Assembly (NCBI GenBank): GCA_900539195.1
Contig: UQBC01000022.1
Span: forward strand, 1-43,022
DNA: 43,022 bases
Reading direction: 5' to 3'
DNA from: an uncultured Oscillospiraceae bacterium
GTDB lineage: Bacteria; Bacillota; Clostridia; Oscillospirales; Ruminococcaceae
The translations under genes and the position numbers were made by a program. The notes under the pieces were generated by a model that saw only the letters and a program-made list of their open reading frames with translations, was not told the DNA's origin and ran no database searches. Positions 32,073-41,383 of this stretch are shown piece after piece. The stretch's first letter is position 1. Each line of letters opens with the position of its first letter.

Positions 32073-34979
32073 ATGGCTGATTATTCAATTGACGATATTT
32101 TAGCGGAGCTTGACGCAAAAAAGAGCGGTTCTTCATCCGCCGATAATATTACAGCTGATAAGGACAACAGCGATATACCGCCAAGGCACAGCGATATAAC
32201 CGCTACGGCAATTATAGAGGGTCTTGACGGCACCGACGACGGGGTATACATTCGTGAAGAAGACGGAAACACTGAAAAAGTTGACGCCGAATACATAAAC
32301 GGGTCGGCAATTACCGACGCTTCAGATACCAATGCCGACATTGACGAAATAACAGGCGAAAAAAGCGATGTTGACAAGGTACTGAGTGAAACGGATCACT
32401 TTATGGTATCCGATGAAAGCAGCGAAATAGACATTGACGAGCACACGGCAAACGCAAAGGCGGCGGCAGAAGCCGAAAAGCCAACCCCGGTAAAGCCGTC
32501 CGAACCGCCGGAGCCTGTACACGAAATAAAAAAAGATATCGTAAGCGATGAAGAAAAGCGCAGAATGATGCTGGAAAAGGAACGTGAAAACACGAATCCG
32601 GACGATATGCTGGCACTTGTGAATCCGCTTGAAGTAAAGGAAAAAGTCAACGAGCAGGTAAAGGAGAAAGAGCTTGTTTCCGTAGCGGAACTCAGCAATA
32701 TGTATGCGGGAAACACGCAGGGTATCGCAGGCGATGACTTAAAGGCGATAGCTCCGCAGAAGACAGCTCTTGCCGAAAAGATAAGCGAAACCGCCGATAT
32801 GAAAATTGCAAACGAAAGCGCATCGGACGATGAAGAAAACGACGAAGAAACGGTAAAGGAATATCGCGGCAAGAAAACTACCGATAACCTTATCGAAAAG
32901 CTCAACAAGAACCTTGCTCAGCAGAGAAAGGAAAACGTCAGAGCTCACCGTACAATAACACTGAATACGATAAACGGCGGCAAGCAGACGCTTCAGCACC
33001 CGCTGAATATAGATTATCAGAAACAGATCATAGAAGCGACCGGCGCTATTCCTACCGAAAACCCTGTTGTAGAAGAAGAAAAGCAGGCTGAACTTGCGGC
33101 AGCAAAAAAGCACAAGCTCAAGGATTTTGTTCTTGAAGACGACACACCCGAACAGGAAGAAGAGCCTGCACAGGAAGAAGAATTTGAGGATTATGACAGC
33201 ACCGGACAGATATGGGCTGACCTTTGCGCAAGCCACAAGGGACTTAGAATAAGGCTCGGACTGCTGACCGTAATTACAGCCATAAGCGTTATAATAAGTG
33301 CGCTCAACGACTTTAATCTGTTTGCAAAGCTCGGACTCGGCGCAAGTTTCAACTTCATAAACGGAACGACCGGCGATGTCAACTCATTGATATACATTTA
33401 TCTGGTACTCGGTGTACTCGGATTTGCGATATGCTCGACCGCTATCAGCAACGGCGCAATAAAGCTGTTCACAGGTAAAGCGGACTGCGACTCCGTATGT
33501 GCGCTGACTTCGGCGTTTGCTCTTATCGGCGGTGTTATTGCGCTTGTCGATGTACAGACATTCAAGCTAGGTCATTCGTTCATATATCTGTCAACGGCGC
33601 TTGTAGGACTTATGTTCAACACTATCGGCAAGATATATATGATATCCCGTGCAAAGCGCAACTTCAAATTTGTATCGGGCGACAGTCAGAAATATTACGC
33701 TGAGGTAATAGACGGAGAAGAACGTGTTTCAGCTCTCACAAGAGCGGTCGGCGACCGCCTTCCCGTAATTGCGGCAATGCGAAAGACCGAATTCCTGACA
33801 GATTTTCTCAAATCAAGCTACTGTGACGATGAAGCCGACAGAATGTCGGTCAAGCTTATAGTTGCGTCTGTAGCGGCAGGTCTTGTAGCCGGCGTACTCG
33901 CGTTTTTAAATCCGTTCGGAAGCGAATTTTCAACAAGCGGTGCAGAAAATCCTTTATACTGGGCAATTTCAGCGGCAGTGGCAACCATATCGGTCGTGGC
34001 GCCGTTCTCACTTCTGCTCGTTGTAAACAGACCGCTCGCACGCGCTTCAAAGAAGCTGAGCGAATGCAACGCCGCTCTTCTGGGATATGATGCGGCTGTA
34101 GAGTTTTCAGACGTAAATACCGTTATGGTTGACGCAAAGGCGCTCTTCCCTGCTGGAAGCGTACAGGTAAAGAAGCTCAAGCGCTGGCAGAAGAAAAACT
34201 CTGTTGTAAAGACAAGTGTTGACGAAGCAATACTTATGGCGGCAAGCCTTGCAATACATACCGACGGAATACTTTCATATCCGTTCTATGATATGACGCT
34301 CGGTAACAAGGATCTTTTGAAAAAGGTCGACAACTGTATTTATGAAGATAATTGCGGCGTTACCGGTTGGATAGGCACAAAGCGTGTAATGCTTGGCGGC
34401 AGAGCACTTATGGAAACCCACAGCATAGACCTTCCCAACAAAAAGAACGAACACAAGTACTGCCCTGAGGGGCTTGAACCGGTCTACCTTGCGGTAAGCG
34501 GAGAGATAGTTGCGATGTTTGTAGTCGGCATGACCGCAAACCCAGAGATCCGTGCCACTCTCAGCGAGCTTCAGTCCAGAGGAATAACCGTGCTTGTGCA
34601 TACTACCGACTCGCTGGTAACAGTAGAAAATCTTGCAGACCTGTTTGAGCTTGACGCTTCGCTTATAAAAGTGCTCCCTCATGAAGCCCATGAAGAATAC
34701 AGCGAAAGCACAAAGTACACCTCACGCGGAAACGGCGGACTCTCATGTTGCGGCACTTTCACATCATTTGCAAGAGGTGTTATGGCGGCAAAGAGCCTTG
34801 TCCGTGACTTCTCGGTATCAAAGGCGGTTATGCTGGGTACATCGGCACTCGGACTTCTGCTGGTACTGATAATGGTACTGTTAAGACAGATGTCACTGCT
34901 TACTCCAAGCGTAATAACACTTTACAACACTGTGGCGGCGCTTGTTATGATGGCAGTGCAGAACGTAAGAAAATATTGA
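32073..34979 (+). CDS. Large membrane protein resembling a catalytically dead P-type ATPase
   Basis: The 968-residue protein has an acidic, probably disordered cytoplasmic N-terminus (about residues 1-380). About six transmembrane helices follow (roughly 390-660), then a cytoplasmic region, then two C-terminal helices. The cytoplasmic region matches P-type ATPase P and N domains in order but without catalytic residues. The phosphorylation motif DKTGT reads DAKAL (Asp687), the SxHP position reads HTDGILSY, and the TGDN motif reads TTDS (Asp846). Still recognisable are GWIGTKRVMLGGRALMETHSID and ANPEIRATLSELQSRGITVLV. No TGE actuator loop is seen. The frame is intact, so this is a diverged pseudoenzyme rather than a broken gene. 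It is probably co-transcribed with rlmB. Confidence 0.8.
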   Translation: MADYSIDDILAELDAKKSGSSSADNITADKDNSDIPPRHSDITATAIIEGLDGTDDGVYIREEDGNTEKVDAEYINGSAITDASDTNADIDEITGEKSDVDKVLSETDHFMVSDESSEIDIDEHTANAKAAAEAEKPTPVKPSEPPEPVHEIKKDIVSDEEKRRMMLEKERENTNPDDMLALVNPLEVKEKVNEQVKEKELVSVAELSNMYAGNTQGIAGDDLKAIAPQKTALAEKISETADMKIANESASDDEENDEETVKEYRGKKTTDNLIEKLNKNLAQQRKENVRAHRTITLNTINGGKQTLQHPLNIDYQKQIIEATGAIPTENPVVEEEKQAELAAAKKHKLKDFVLEDDTPEQEEEPAQEEEFEDYDSTGQIWADLCASHKGLRIRLGLLTVITAISVIISALNDFNLFAKLGLGASFNFINGTTGDVNSLIYIYLVLGVLGFAICSTAISNGAIKLFTGKADCDSVCALTSAFALIGGVIALVDVQTFKLGHSFIYLSTALVGLMFNTIGKIYMISRAKRNFKFVSGDSQKYYAEVIDGEERVSALTRAVGDRLPVIAAMRKTEFLTDFLKSSYCDDEADRMSVKLIVASVAAGLVAGVLAFLNPFGSEFSTSGAENPLYWAISAAVATISVVAPFSLLLVVNRPLARASKKLSECNAALLGYDAAVEFSDVNTVMVDAKALFPAGSVQVKKLKRWQKKNSVVKTSVDEAILMAASLAIHTDGILSYPFYDMTLGNKDLLKKVDNCIYEDNCGVTGWIGTKRVMLGGRALMETHSIDLPNKKNEHKYCPEGLEPVYLAVSGEIVAMFVVGMTANPEIRATLSELQSRGITVLVHTTDSLVTVENLADLFELDASLIKVLPHEAHEEYSESTKYTSRGNGGLSCCGTFTSFARGVMAAKSLVRDFSVSKAVMLGTSALGLLLVLIMVLLRQMSLLTPSVITLYNTVAALVMMAVQNVRKY

Positions 34980-34986
34980 TAATACA

Positions 34987-35022
34987 AAACGATGCATCGT
35001 ATTTACGGTGCATCGTTTTTTT
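34987..35022 (+). terminator. Terminator after the P-type ATPase-like gene
   Basis: AAACGATGCA (34987-34996) pairs with TGCATCGTTT (35009-35018), followed by a T-run. Confidence 0.85.
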
Positions 35023-35051
35023 GCATTTTTTGTGCAACTTCTACTATTATC

Positions 35052-35080
35052 TTGACTTTAATTCTATTTTATGGTACAAT
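35052..35080 (+). promoter_or_regulatory. Promoter of the sensor c-di-GMP enzyme gene
   Basis: TTGACT (35052-35057) and TACAAT (35075-35080) are separated by 17 bases, about 58 bases before the start codon. Confidence 0.75.
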
Positions 35081-35137
35081 TAAACTATATTATAACTTGC
35101 TATATTATACAGTTTGACAAAAAGGAAGGTGAGTAGC

Positions 35138-38100
35138 TTGTTCACCGGAAAATTTCATAAATACGCTGTAGCCGGCATCTGCCTTGCAGGAATTCAGGAA
35201 GACCATACAGCACATATTACCAAGGTTGTATCTGATGCTCTGGGCAAAAGAGGTTTCAAGGTAATGATATTCAATGCGTTCACGAATATGTACAATGACA
35301 CGCCTTATTCAAAGGGCGAGGCAAGCGTATATCACCTTCTGAATTTAAATATGCTTGACGTTCTTATCCTTATGCCGGAAACCATAAAGAGCAACTGGGT
35401 ATGCGATACTATAATCAGATATGCGCAGGCAGCTGAAGTTCCTGTAATTATTCTTGACGGCAAGTACAACAACTGCACGAATATTACTTACGATTACGGC
35501 GACTCACTTGAAAAAGTCATCGAACACGTCATAACAGTACATAACTGCGATGACCTGTTCTTTATGGCAGGGATCAAAGGCAATTCTTTTTCAGACGAAA
35601 GAATAGAATCGTTTAAAACCGTGCTCAGCCGTCACAATATGGCCTTTGACGAAAAGACTATGCTGGGTTACGGAGACTTCTGGGAAACTCCGACCGAAAA
35701 TGTGATAAATACTATGATCGCCTCAGGAAGAAAATTGCCGCAGGCTGTTATATGCGCCAATGACAGTATGGCGATAGCGGCGATGAAGACGTTCGAGGCT
35801 CACGGCATAAAAGTGCCCGATGATATAATAGTTACCGGTTTTGACTCAATCTATCAGGAGCGCCTTTACTCGACTACGCGTCTTACAACATCAATCATGG
35901 ATGCGGATGAACTTGCAAAAACCGTTGCAGATACCGCTTACGGTTACCTTAAAGGTAACGAAGAGCCGACAGAAAAGCATATACATTTTGCGTTTATTCA
36001 CGGTCAGAGTTGCGGATGCCGCGAGTTTGACAATTCATACACAAACGAAAAGCTTAGACGTATGAACGAATACGACCTTGCGCTGTCAGACGCCGAGAGT
36101 AAAATGGCTTCGTTGTACACCCATACGGTCAACTGCAACGAAATAGGTGAGCTTACAAAGGCAATGGGCAAATATTTCAATTACCGTTCCGCACTCTGCC
36201 TTAACGATGACTTTCTGACGGATAACTCCCCCGTGATACCAAAAGCGTATCACAGCGTATTTACCGAAAAAATGACTGCCTATGTAATAAGAACGTGGGA
36301 GCAGTATCAATATAACATTCCGTATCTTACCAAGAACATAACGCCAAACCTGGGTGAAATGCTGAAAAGATACCGTACAATTATATTTATGCCGCTTCAC
36401 TTCCAGGAACAGGTCATAGGATATTATGCGGCTGTAGCCGATGATCTGCTTGTATATCCCGGCGGTTTCTACTATGTACAGCGACTTGTCGGCTCGATAA
36501 ATCAGGCATTGGAAAATTTCCGTATAGAATATCTTCTGAGAAGAGCAAACAACGAGCTGTCACTGACGCATTCCATAGACCCGCTTACCGGTATATACAA
36601 CCGCAGAGGATATTTTGAACGTGTAAGCGAGCTTATTATGCACGGAAACAAAGAATGTAACGTTATTCTTGTATCGTGCGATATGGATCGACTTAAAGAA
36701 ATCAATGATACATACGGTCACTCGGAGGGTGACATTGCTATAAGCGCCGTTGCAAACGCCATAAAAGCAGGTTGTGGAAAAAACGGTATCTGCGCGCGTT
36801 TCGGCGGTGATGAATTTATACTTACCGTACCGTACAACACCGATAAACAGCGTGAGCTGTCACAGCTGATCGCTGAGATCCAGACGGAAATCGACAAATT
36901 CAACCGCAGTGCAGGAAAGCCGTATGAGGTGTCGATAAGCGTGGGCGGATCATACGGCACTGTGACCGGCATTGATGATATCAATGAGCTTATGCGCAAT
37001 ACAGACCACCTTATGTATGAGCAGAAACGCCTTAAAAAGGCAAGACTTGTCCCTGCAATGGAAGCACAGCAGATCCGGCATGAAGTAAAATCTGCCGTGC
37101 AGGACTATGTTCAGCGAATGCACGAGATTTTTGCCGATTTTGACAAGTGCACCTACTTCTATATTAGCTATATAGATTTCAAGTGGTATGTGATGGAGAA
37201 CAAATGCACGCCGAAATGCCTGCTTTCGTCTTCTGTCGGACCGCTACGTGCAATTTGGCTCAGCGGCGCAATATATCCCGATGACAAGCTACTGTTTGAC
37301 AGCTTCTGCCATAAGATAAAAAAATCTTTCAACGACGGTATAACAAAGAAATCGCTTAGCGTGAATATACGGCTGTGTGAAATTGAAGGTGCAACGCCTG
37401 TCTGGTACCGTATCGATGTTTATCTTGCCGGCAAAAACGGAAAAATGGAAGAAGTTGCAGGCTACATCAGAACGCTTGAAACCGATGAAATAATGAACCT
37501 CGAAATACAGGATTATTACACAACGACCGATAATCCGATAATGTTCCACGATATGATATCACAGCGCCTTAACGCATACCCGGATACAAAATTTGCGCTT
37601 ATACAGTTTGACGTGAAGCGTTTCAAGCTGATAAACGAAAATTACGGTGAAGACGCAGGAACAGAAATGCTCCATTTCCTGACACGTCAGCTGAACAACT
37701 ATTGTAGCAATCCCAGACTGAGCGCAAGAATGAGCGGCGATGTATTTATGTTGCTTACACCATACACGGATAAAGACGACATTTTAAAGACCGTATCGGA
37801 ACTGCAACTCAATCTCAAGGGCTTCCGCGAATACAGCTATGAATTTGTATTCGGCATATATCAGATAGACGACCGCAGTATATCTGTCAGAACGATGTGC
37901 GACTGTGCCGCTATGGCAAGACAATCTATCAAAAAAAACGCTCTTGAAAGCGTTGCATTCTATAACAAGAATATGCAGAAGGCGATAAAGGAACGTAAGT
38001 TTGTCGAATCGCATATGAAAAAGGCTTTAGAAAACAACGAATTTATCATCTATCTGCAGCCTAAGTTCAGCATATCAAGCGGCGAAGCTATCGGCTATGA

Positions 38101-38785
38101 AGCGCTTGTAAGGTGGCAGAGTCCCGAGTGCGGAATGATATATCCCGACAGTTTCATACCGCTGTTTGAAGAAAACGGATTTATCACAAAGCTGGACGCT
38201 TATGTATGGGAATGCGCCTGCATGGTACTGCGTGACTGGATAGACAGACATTTCACTCCGCTTCCGATCTCTGTCAATGTTTCCCGCGCAAACCTTGACG
38301 ATGAATCATTTCTCGATGTCCTTGACGGGCTGATTGACAAATACAGACTGCCAAAGCACTTGCTTGAGCTTGAAATAACCGAAAGCATAGAAAATGATGA
38401 AACCCTGCGTATGACAGAGAAAATAAAAGAGCACGGATTTACCCTCCTTATGGACGACTTCGGCTCGGGCTACTCCTCGCTGAACACGCTTCAGGATACA
38501 AGATTTGACGTGCTGAAGCTCGACCGTGAATTCTTCTCAACGCATATGTCAAATGAACGCGGAAAGAAGATAATAATGCACACCATCTCAATGTCTAAGG
38601 ACGTTGGTCTGGGGCTTATTGCGGAGGGTGTTGAAACAGACGATCAGGCGCAGTTTTTGGAAAACTGCGGCTGTGACACGGCTCAGGGTTATCTTTATGC
38701 AAAGCCTATGCCGGTGCAGGAGGCAGAAAAATATCTGAAAAATACCGCACAGAGTAAAACTGATAATGAAGGCGTAACGCCGTAG
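35138..38785 (+). CDS. LacI-type sensor, GGDEF, degenerate GGDEF, EAL protein (c-di-GMP turnover)
   Basis: The 1215-residue soluble protein starts with a LacI/periplasmic-binding-like sugar-sensor domain (about residues 5-295; KYAVAGICLAGIQ, PQAVICANDSMAIAAMKTFEAHGIKVPDDI). It has no helix-turn-helix and no signal peptide. A GAF-like region (about 310-480) leads to a canonical GGDEF (556-560) with no RxxD inhibitory site. A PAS-like region is followed by a second, degenerate GGDEF (SGDVF, 866-870). The C-terminal EAL domain is complete: Glu988-Ala-Leu, NVS, EITES, DDFGSGYSSL, EGVET and QGYLYAKPM. It can therefore probably both make and break c-di-GMP. The TTG at 35138 is chosen because GGAAGGTGAG lies just before it; a GTG at 35129 and a TTG at 35114 are alternatives. 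Confidence 0.9.
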   Translation: MFTGKFHKYAVAGICLAGIQEDHTAHITKVVSDALGKRGFKVMIFNAFTNMYNDTPYSKGEASVYHLLNLNMLDVLILMPETIKSNWVCDTIIRYAQAAEVPVIILDGKYNNCTNITYDYGDSLEKVIEHVITVHNCDDLFFMAGIKGNSFSDERIESFKTVLSRHNMAFDEKTMLGYGDFWETPTENVINTMIASGRKLPQAVICANDSMAIAAMKTFEAHGIKVPDDIIVTGFDSIYQERLYSTTRLTTSIMDADELAKTVADTAYGYLKGNEEPTEKHIHFAFIHGQSCGCREFDNSYTNEKLRRMNEYDLALSDAESKMASLYTHTVNCNEIGELTKAMGKYFNYRSALCLNDDFLTDNSPVIPKAYHSVFTEKMTAYVIRTWEQYQYNIPYLTKNITPNLGEMLKRYRTIIFMPLHFQEQVIGYYAAVADDLLVYPGGFYYVQRLVGSINQALENFRIEYLLRRANNELSLTHSIDPLTGIYNRRGYFERVSELIMHGNKECNVILVSCDMDRLKEINDTYGHSEGDIAISAVANAIKAGCGKNGICARFGGDEFILTVPYNTDKQRELSQLIAEIQTEIDKFNRSAGKPYEVSISVGGSYGTVTGIDDINELMRNTDHLMYEQKRLKKARLVPAMEAQQIRHEVKSAVQDYVQRMHEIFADFDKCTYFYISYIDFKWYVMENKCTPKCLLSSSVGPLRAIWLSGAIYPDDKLLFDSFCHKIKKSFNDGITKKSLSVNIRLCEIEGATPVWYRIDVYLAGKNGKMEEVAGYIRTLETDEIMNLEIQDYYTTTDNPIMFHDMISQRLNAYPDTKFALIQFDVKRFKLINENYGEDAGTEMLHFLTRQLNNYCSNPRLSARMSGDVFMLLTPYTDKDDILKTVSELQLNLKGFREYSYEFVFGIYQIDDRSISVRTMCDCAAMARQSIKKNALESVAFYNKNMQKAIKERKFVESHMKKALENNEFIIYLQPKFSISSGEAIGYEALVRWQSPECGMIYPDSFIPLFEENGFITKLDAYVWECACMVLRDWIDRHFTPLPISVNVSRANLDDESFLDVLDGLIDKYRLPKHLLELEITESIENDETLRMTEKIKEHGFTLLMDDFGSGYSSLNTLQDTRFDVLKLDREFFSTHMSNERGKKIIMHTISMSKDVGLGLIAEGVETDDQAQFLENCGCDTAQGYLYAKPMPVQEAEKYLKNTAQSKTDNEGVTP

Positions 38786-38790
38786 TAAAA

Positions 38791-38834
38791 AATCACCCGA
38801 TGCTAAAATGCATCGGGTGATTGTCGTTTTTTCA
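38791..38834 (+). terminator. Terminator after the c-di-GMP enzyme gene
   Basis: AATCACCCGATGC (38791-38803) pairs perfectly with GCATCGGGTGATT (38810-38822), followed by GTCGTTTTTT. It may also serve the converging YkgJ-type gene. Confidence 0.88.
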
Positions 38835-38840
38835 TTTACA

Positions 38841-39113
38841 TCAATGATTCCGGTCTTCCCTCAGTTTACGGCAGACTGCAAGATTTGCCGCATAATAATC
38901 TTCTCTTGACATATAATTGCTGAAAACTTTTTCATACATATAATCAACACGGCATATTTCTGGACGGTCTTTATATATACTGCAAAGATTTCCGGAAAGA
39001 TATATGCAGACTCCATCGCCACGATCGTATACGGCAAGCTGTTCAACACGGTTTATATGTCTGCAGCACTCACCGCAACCGGTACAAGGAAAGTGGACAT
39101 CTTCATTATTCAT
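38841..39113 (-). CDS. YkgJ-type cysteine-cluster protein
   Basis: The protein is about 90 residues with the CTGCGECC cysteine cluster near its N-terminus and two later cysteines (SGNLCSIYKDRPEICRVD). This fits the YkgJ/UPF0153 family, thought to bind iron-sulfur or zinc, with function unknown. I favour the ATG at 39113 (MNNEDVHFPC), which overlaps the stop of the upstream gene by eight bases (ATGAATAA). In-frame ATGs at 39125 and 39134 are possible, and none has a clear ribosome site. It is the last gene of the four-gene minus-strand operon. Confidence 0.85.
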   Translation of the reverse strand: MNNEDVHFPCTGCGECCRHINRVEQLAVYDRGDGVCIYLSGNLCSIYKDRPEICRVDYMYEKVFSNYMSREDYYAANLAVCRKLREDRNH

Positions 39114-40119
39114 CTTCTGATTCATCAGACTCAAAGATTGCGTTTATATTCTCCGCAGTAGTCAGCGATTCCGGTGTAAGATTGCCGTCTTCATTAAGGA
39201 TAGGCGTATCAAGAACAGATTTTATCGCTTTCGCCATCGTCATAGATGCTGCAACTACATTCTGTTCTTCTTCGGTAAATGCGCTGTAATCGGTTCCGCT
39301 CGTTTTGATTATCTCTTCAAGACGGGAAATAAGCGGCGCAAATACAGTATCAAGCTTGAGAAGTAATCTCTTGAACATAGTAGCTCTCATTCGTATACCC
39401 TTGCAGGCAACTCTCGCTGTTACTATTTCTTCCTCGTATTCCCTTGCTTTTGCCAGATTTTCGTATGCAGCATCACGGTTTGCACTCGCTTTCGCCCCTA
39501 CTACAAAGCCCATTATGGCAAGAGCGGGTCCTGCAATAAGTCCGCCGAGTACCGCAGTTCCTCCGGCAATGCCCAGACCGCCTGCGGCAAGCGAACCGCC
39601 TCCGAGGAACGCAAGCGTTGCGTTTGTTGCGGCAGCTCCGCTGAGAGTTGCTATTGCCGTTCCTGTTGAAGCGGCGGCAAAGGTCATTGTAGCACCGTAT
39701 GCGCCGATTGCCGTAAGAGCACCGGCGGCTGCTCCGCCCGCAAGACCTCCGGCTACGCTTGACGCCTTCATCTGCATTTCCTTAAGCTCGCTGATAGCTT
39801 GTACATCTGTATGGAACTTATCTATTTCCTGCAACCCCTGAGAATCCTTGAGGTTAACATTATGTAGCTGTTCAAAAGCGGCTACAAACGACTTGATATC
39901 TTTTTCAAGTATGTCAAGCTTAGCCTGTCCCAGAGCCGCCAGAGCATGTCCGCTTTCTTCTCTTGACGTGTTCATCGCTTTAGTCGATCTGTCTATGATT
40001 CTCTGTGCCACATCGTTTGTGTCATTGGCGTCATGCTGATCTACACCGGCTTTTATAGACTTACCTACACCGAGTGCGGCGGCGCCTATTCCGGCAATAA
40101 GTAAAAATGGTATCGGCAT
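39106..40119 (-). CDS. Gly/Ala-rich membrane protein with flanking coiled coils
   Basis: I do not recognise a named family. The 337-residue protein has an N-terminal hydrophobic segment (about residues 4-18), a helical Glu/Lys/Gln region (about 30-117), and a long Gly/Ala/Ser/Thr-rich hydrophobic stretch (about 119-210) that could form two to four helices packed through small residues. A second helical region follows (about 214-290) and then an acidic tail. Such Gly/Ala-rich blocks occur in membrane-inserting or pore-like proteins. An AAGGAGAG ribosome site precedes the ATG, and the gap to the TerB-like gene is 13 bases, so the two are co-transcribed. Confidence 0.8.
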   Translation of the reverse strand: MPIPFLLIAGIGAAALGVGKSIKAGVDQHDANDTNDVAQRIIDRSTKAMNTSREESGHALAALGQAKLDILEKDIKSFVAAFEQLHNVNLKDSQGLQEIDKFHTDVQAISELKEMQMKASSVAGGLAGGAAAGALTAIGAYGATMTFAAASTGTAIATLSGAAATNATLAFLGGGSLAAGGLGIAGGTAVLGGLIAGPALAIMGFVVGAKASANRDAAYENLAKAREYEEEIVTARVACKGIRMRATMFKRLLLKLDTVFAPLISRLEEIIKTSGTDYSAFTEEEQNVVAASMTMAKAIKSVLDTPILNEDGNLTPESLTTAENINAIFESDESEDE

Positions 40120-40132
40120 ATTTATCTCTCCT

Positions 40133-41359
40133 TTACGCTATATCAGCCTCAGAAACAGAAAACTCTATATCTGATGCTAAGCTTTCAATCTGACTATTGA
40201 TTATATTCAACTGTGCCGTAACTTCGTCATAACTCAGTCCGGATTGCTTAAACCAGTCCTTCTTCTTTTCGAGCATAAGCATAGTTTCCGCTGTATCTGT
40301 CATTTCGGAGAAAAGAACATTATCAACATTGAGGAAGGTTTTGCAGAATTGCAGAATAATAGACTCACTCTTTGAAAAATCTTCATCTGCATATGCCAGA
40401 TTGACAAGTGTCCATGCAGTGCCTGCAGCATTAGTTTCTCTACCTCTCAAACTTATTCCGGAATATTCTTCAATCATTGCAAGCGCCCTTGCAGAGAGGA
40501 TTAAAGAACGCCAGCAAAAATCATCATCCGTAAGAAAACTATCGTAATACTCACCATATTCTATTCTGAACTGTTCCGCATCCTCTGTTTCCAATTCCAT
40601 AGCTTCGGCTATTGATTTGAACTTATTTATTTCACTGTCTGACTTTTCTCCGTCTGCCATAATAAAGCTATAGAAAAGCTTCAGTTTGTTATTCTTTTCT
40701 GTATCATCGAAATAACTCGATTCGAACTCAGTACAGTCATCAATATCAATATCCGATTCGGCAATTTCTTCCATCAATTCTTCTACTTGGTCGTCACATT
40801 CTTCGACTTCTTCATCAACCTTTTCCAAAGCTTCTGTTATTTCATCGTAAGTTTTACTACGGTCTTTTTTTAATGCGTCTTTACTTTCTTCGAGCGCCTG
40901 TTTCTGCGAATGAAGTTGATAAAGTCGGTCAACGCTTTCTTTATCGACCCCGAGAAAATCAATCAGGAACTTAATAACAGTTTTTTCTTCGGCGGAAAAT
41001 TCGCCGTCACAACCGCCGTAGTCTATAAGATTCCATATCACCTTACCGATGTAGCTGCTTGTTTCGGATATATCATCACTGAGCAAATGCGCAATAAGCG
41101 CCATTACGGAAACAACATCACCTTCAGCAATGCCCTTCATTTTATCTTCGCACTCCTGAACAACCTCATTGACATCATTCTTTTTTTGTATAAACATCTC
41201 TACATAATTATTTTGAGCAACGTTCATATCGTTGTCATTTTTGTATGTAACCTTCTCAAACCACTCACGTTCTGTATCGCTGATTTTTCCATCAGCTCTC
41301 AGAAAGTAGTAATACAGCTTGATCTGTATTTTATCTTCTTCGTAAAGATAAACTGACAT
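40133..41359 (-). CDS. Duplicated TerB-like acidic-loop protein
   Basis: The 408-residue, strongly acidic protein has four matching helix-loop-helix units with TerB-like acidic loops: ADGKIS (22-27), CDGEFS (117-122), ADGEKS (235-240) and ADEDFS (324-329). Units 1 and 2 lie in one half and units 3 and 4 in the other, so the protein looks like a tandem duplication of a module of about 145 residues. A charged coiled coil (about 155-205) separates the halves and another closes the C-terminus. TerB-type domains are metal-binding helical domains linked to stress and membrane-associated systems. A GGAGGAGAG ribosome site precedes the ATG. No membrane helix is visible. Confidence 0.8.
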   Translation of the reverse strand: MSVYLYEEDKIQIKLYYYFLRADGKISDTEREWFEKVTYKNDNDMNVAQNNYVEMFIQKKNDVNEVVQECEDKMKGIAEGDVVSVMALIAHLLSDDISETSSYIGKVIWNLIDYGGCDGEFSAEEKTVIKFLIDFLGVDKESVDRLYQLHSQKQALEESKDALKKDRSKTYDEITEALEKVDEEVEECDDQVEELMEEIAESDIDIDDCTEFESSYFDDTEKNNKLKLFYSFIMADGEKSDSEINKFKSIAEAMELETEDAEQFRIEYGEYYDSFLTDDDFCWRSLILSARALAMIEEYSGISLRGRETNAAGTAWTLVNLAYADEDFSKSESIILQFCKTFLNVDNVLFSEMTDTAETMLMLEKKKDWFKQSGLSYDEVTAQLNIINSQIESLASDIEFSVSEADIA

Positions 41360-41383
41360 TTTTACTCTCCTCCGTTTTTTTAT

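Noticed and set aside
32073..34979. Frameshifted or decaying P-type ATPase gene
   Set aside because: The frame is open over 968 codons with a good ribosome site, and the P/N-domain order is kept without stops. A maintained pseudoenzyme fits better than a pseudogene.
39305..39841. 178-codon plus-strand frame, Ala/Pro-rich
   Set aside because: It is antisense to the Gly/Ala-rich block of the 337-residue protein, whose GCx/GGx codons leave reverse frames open.
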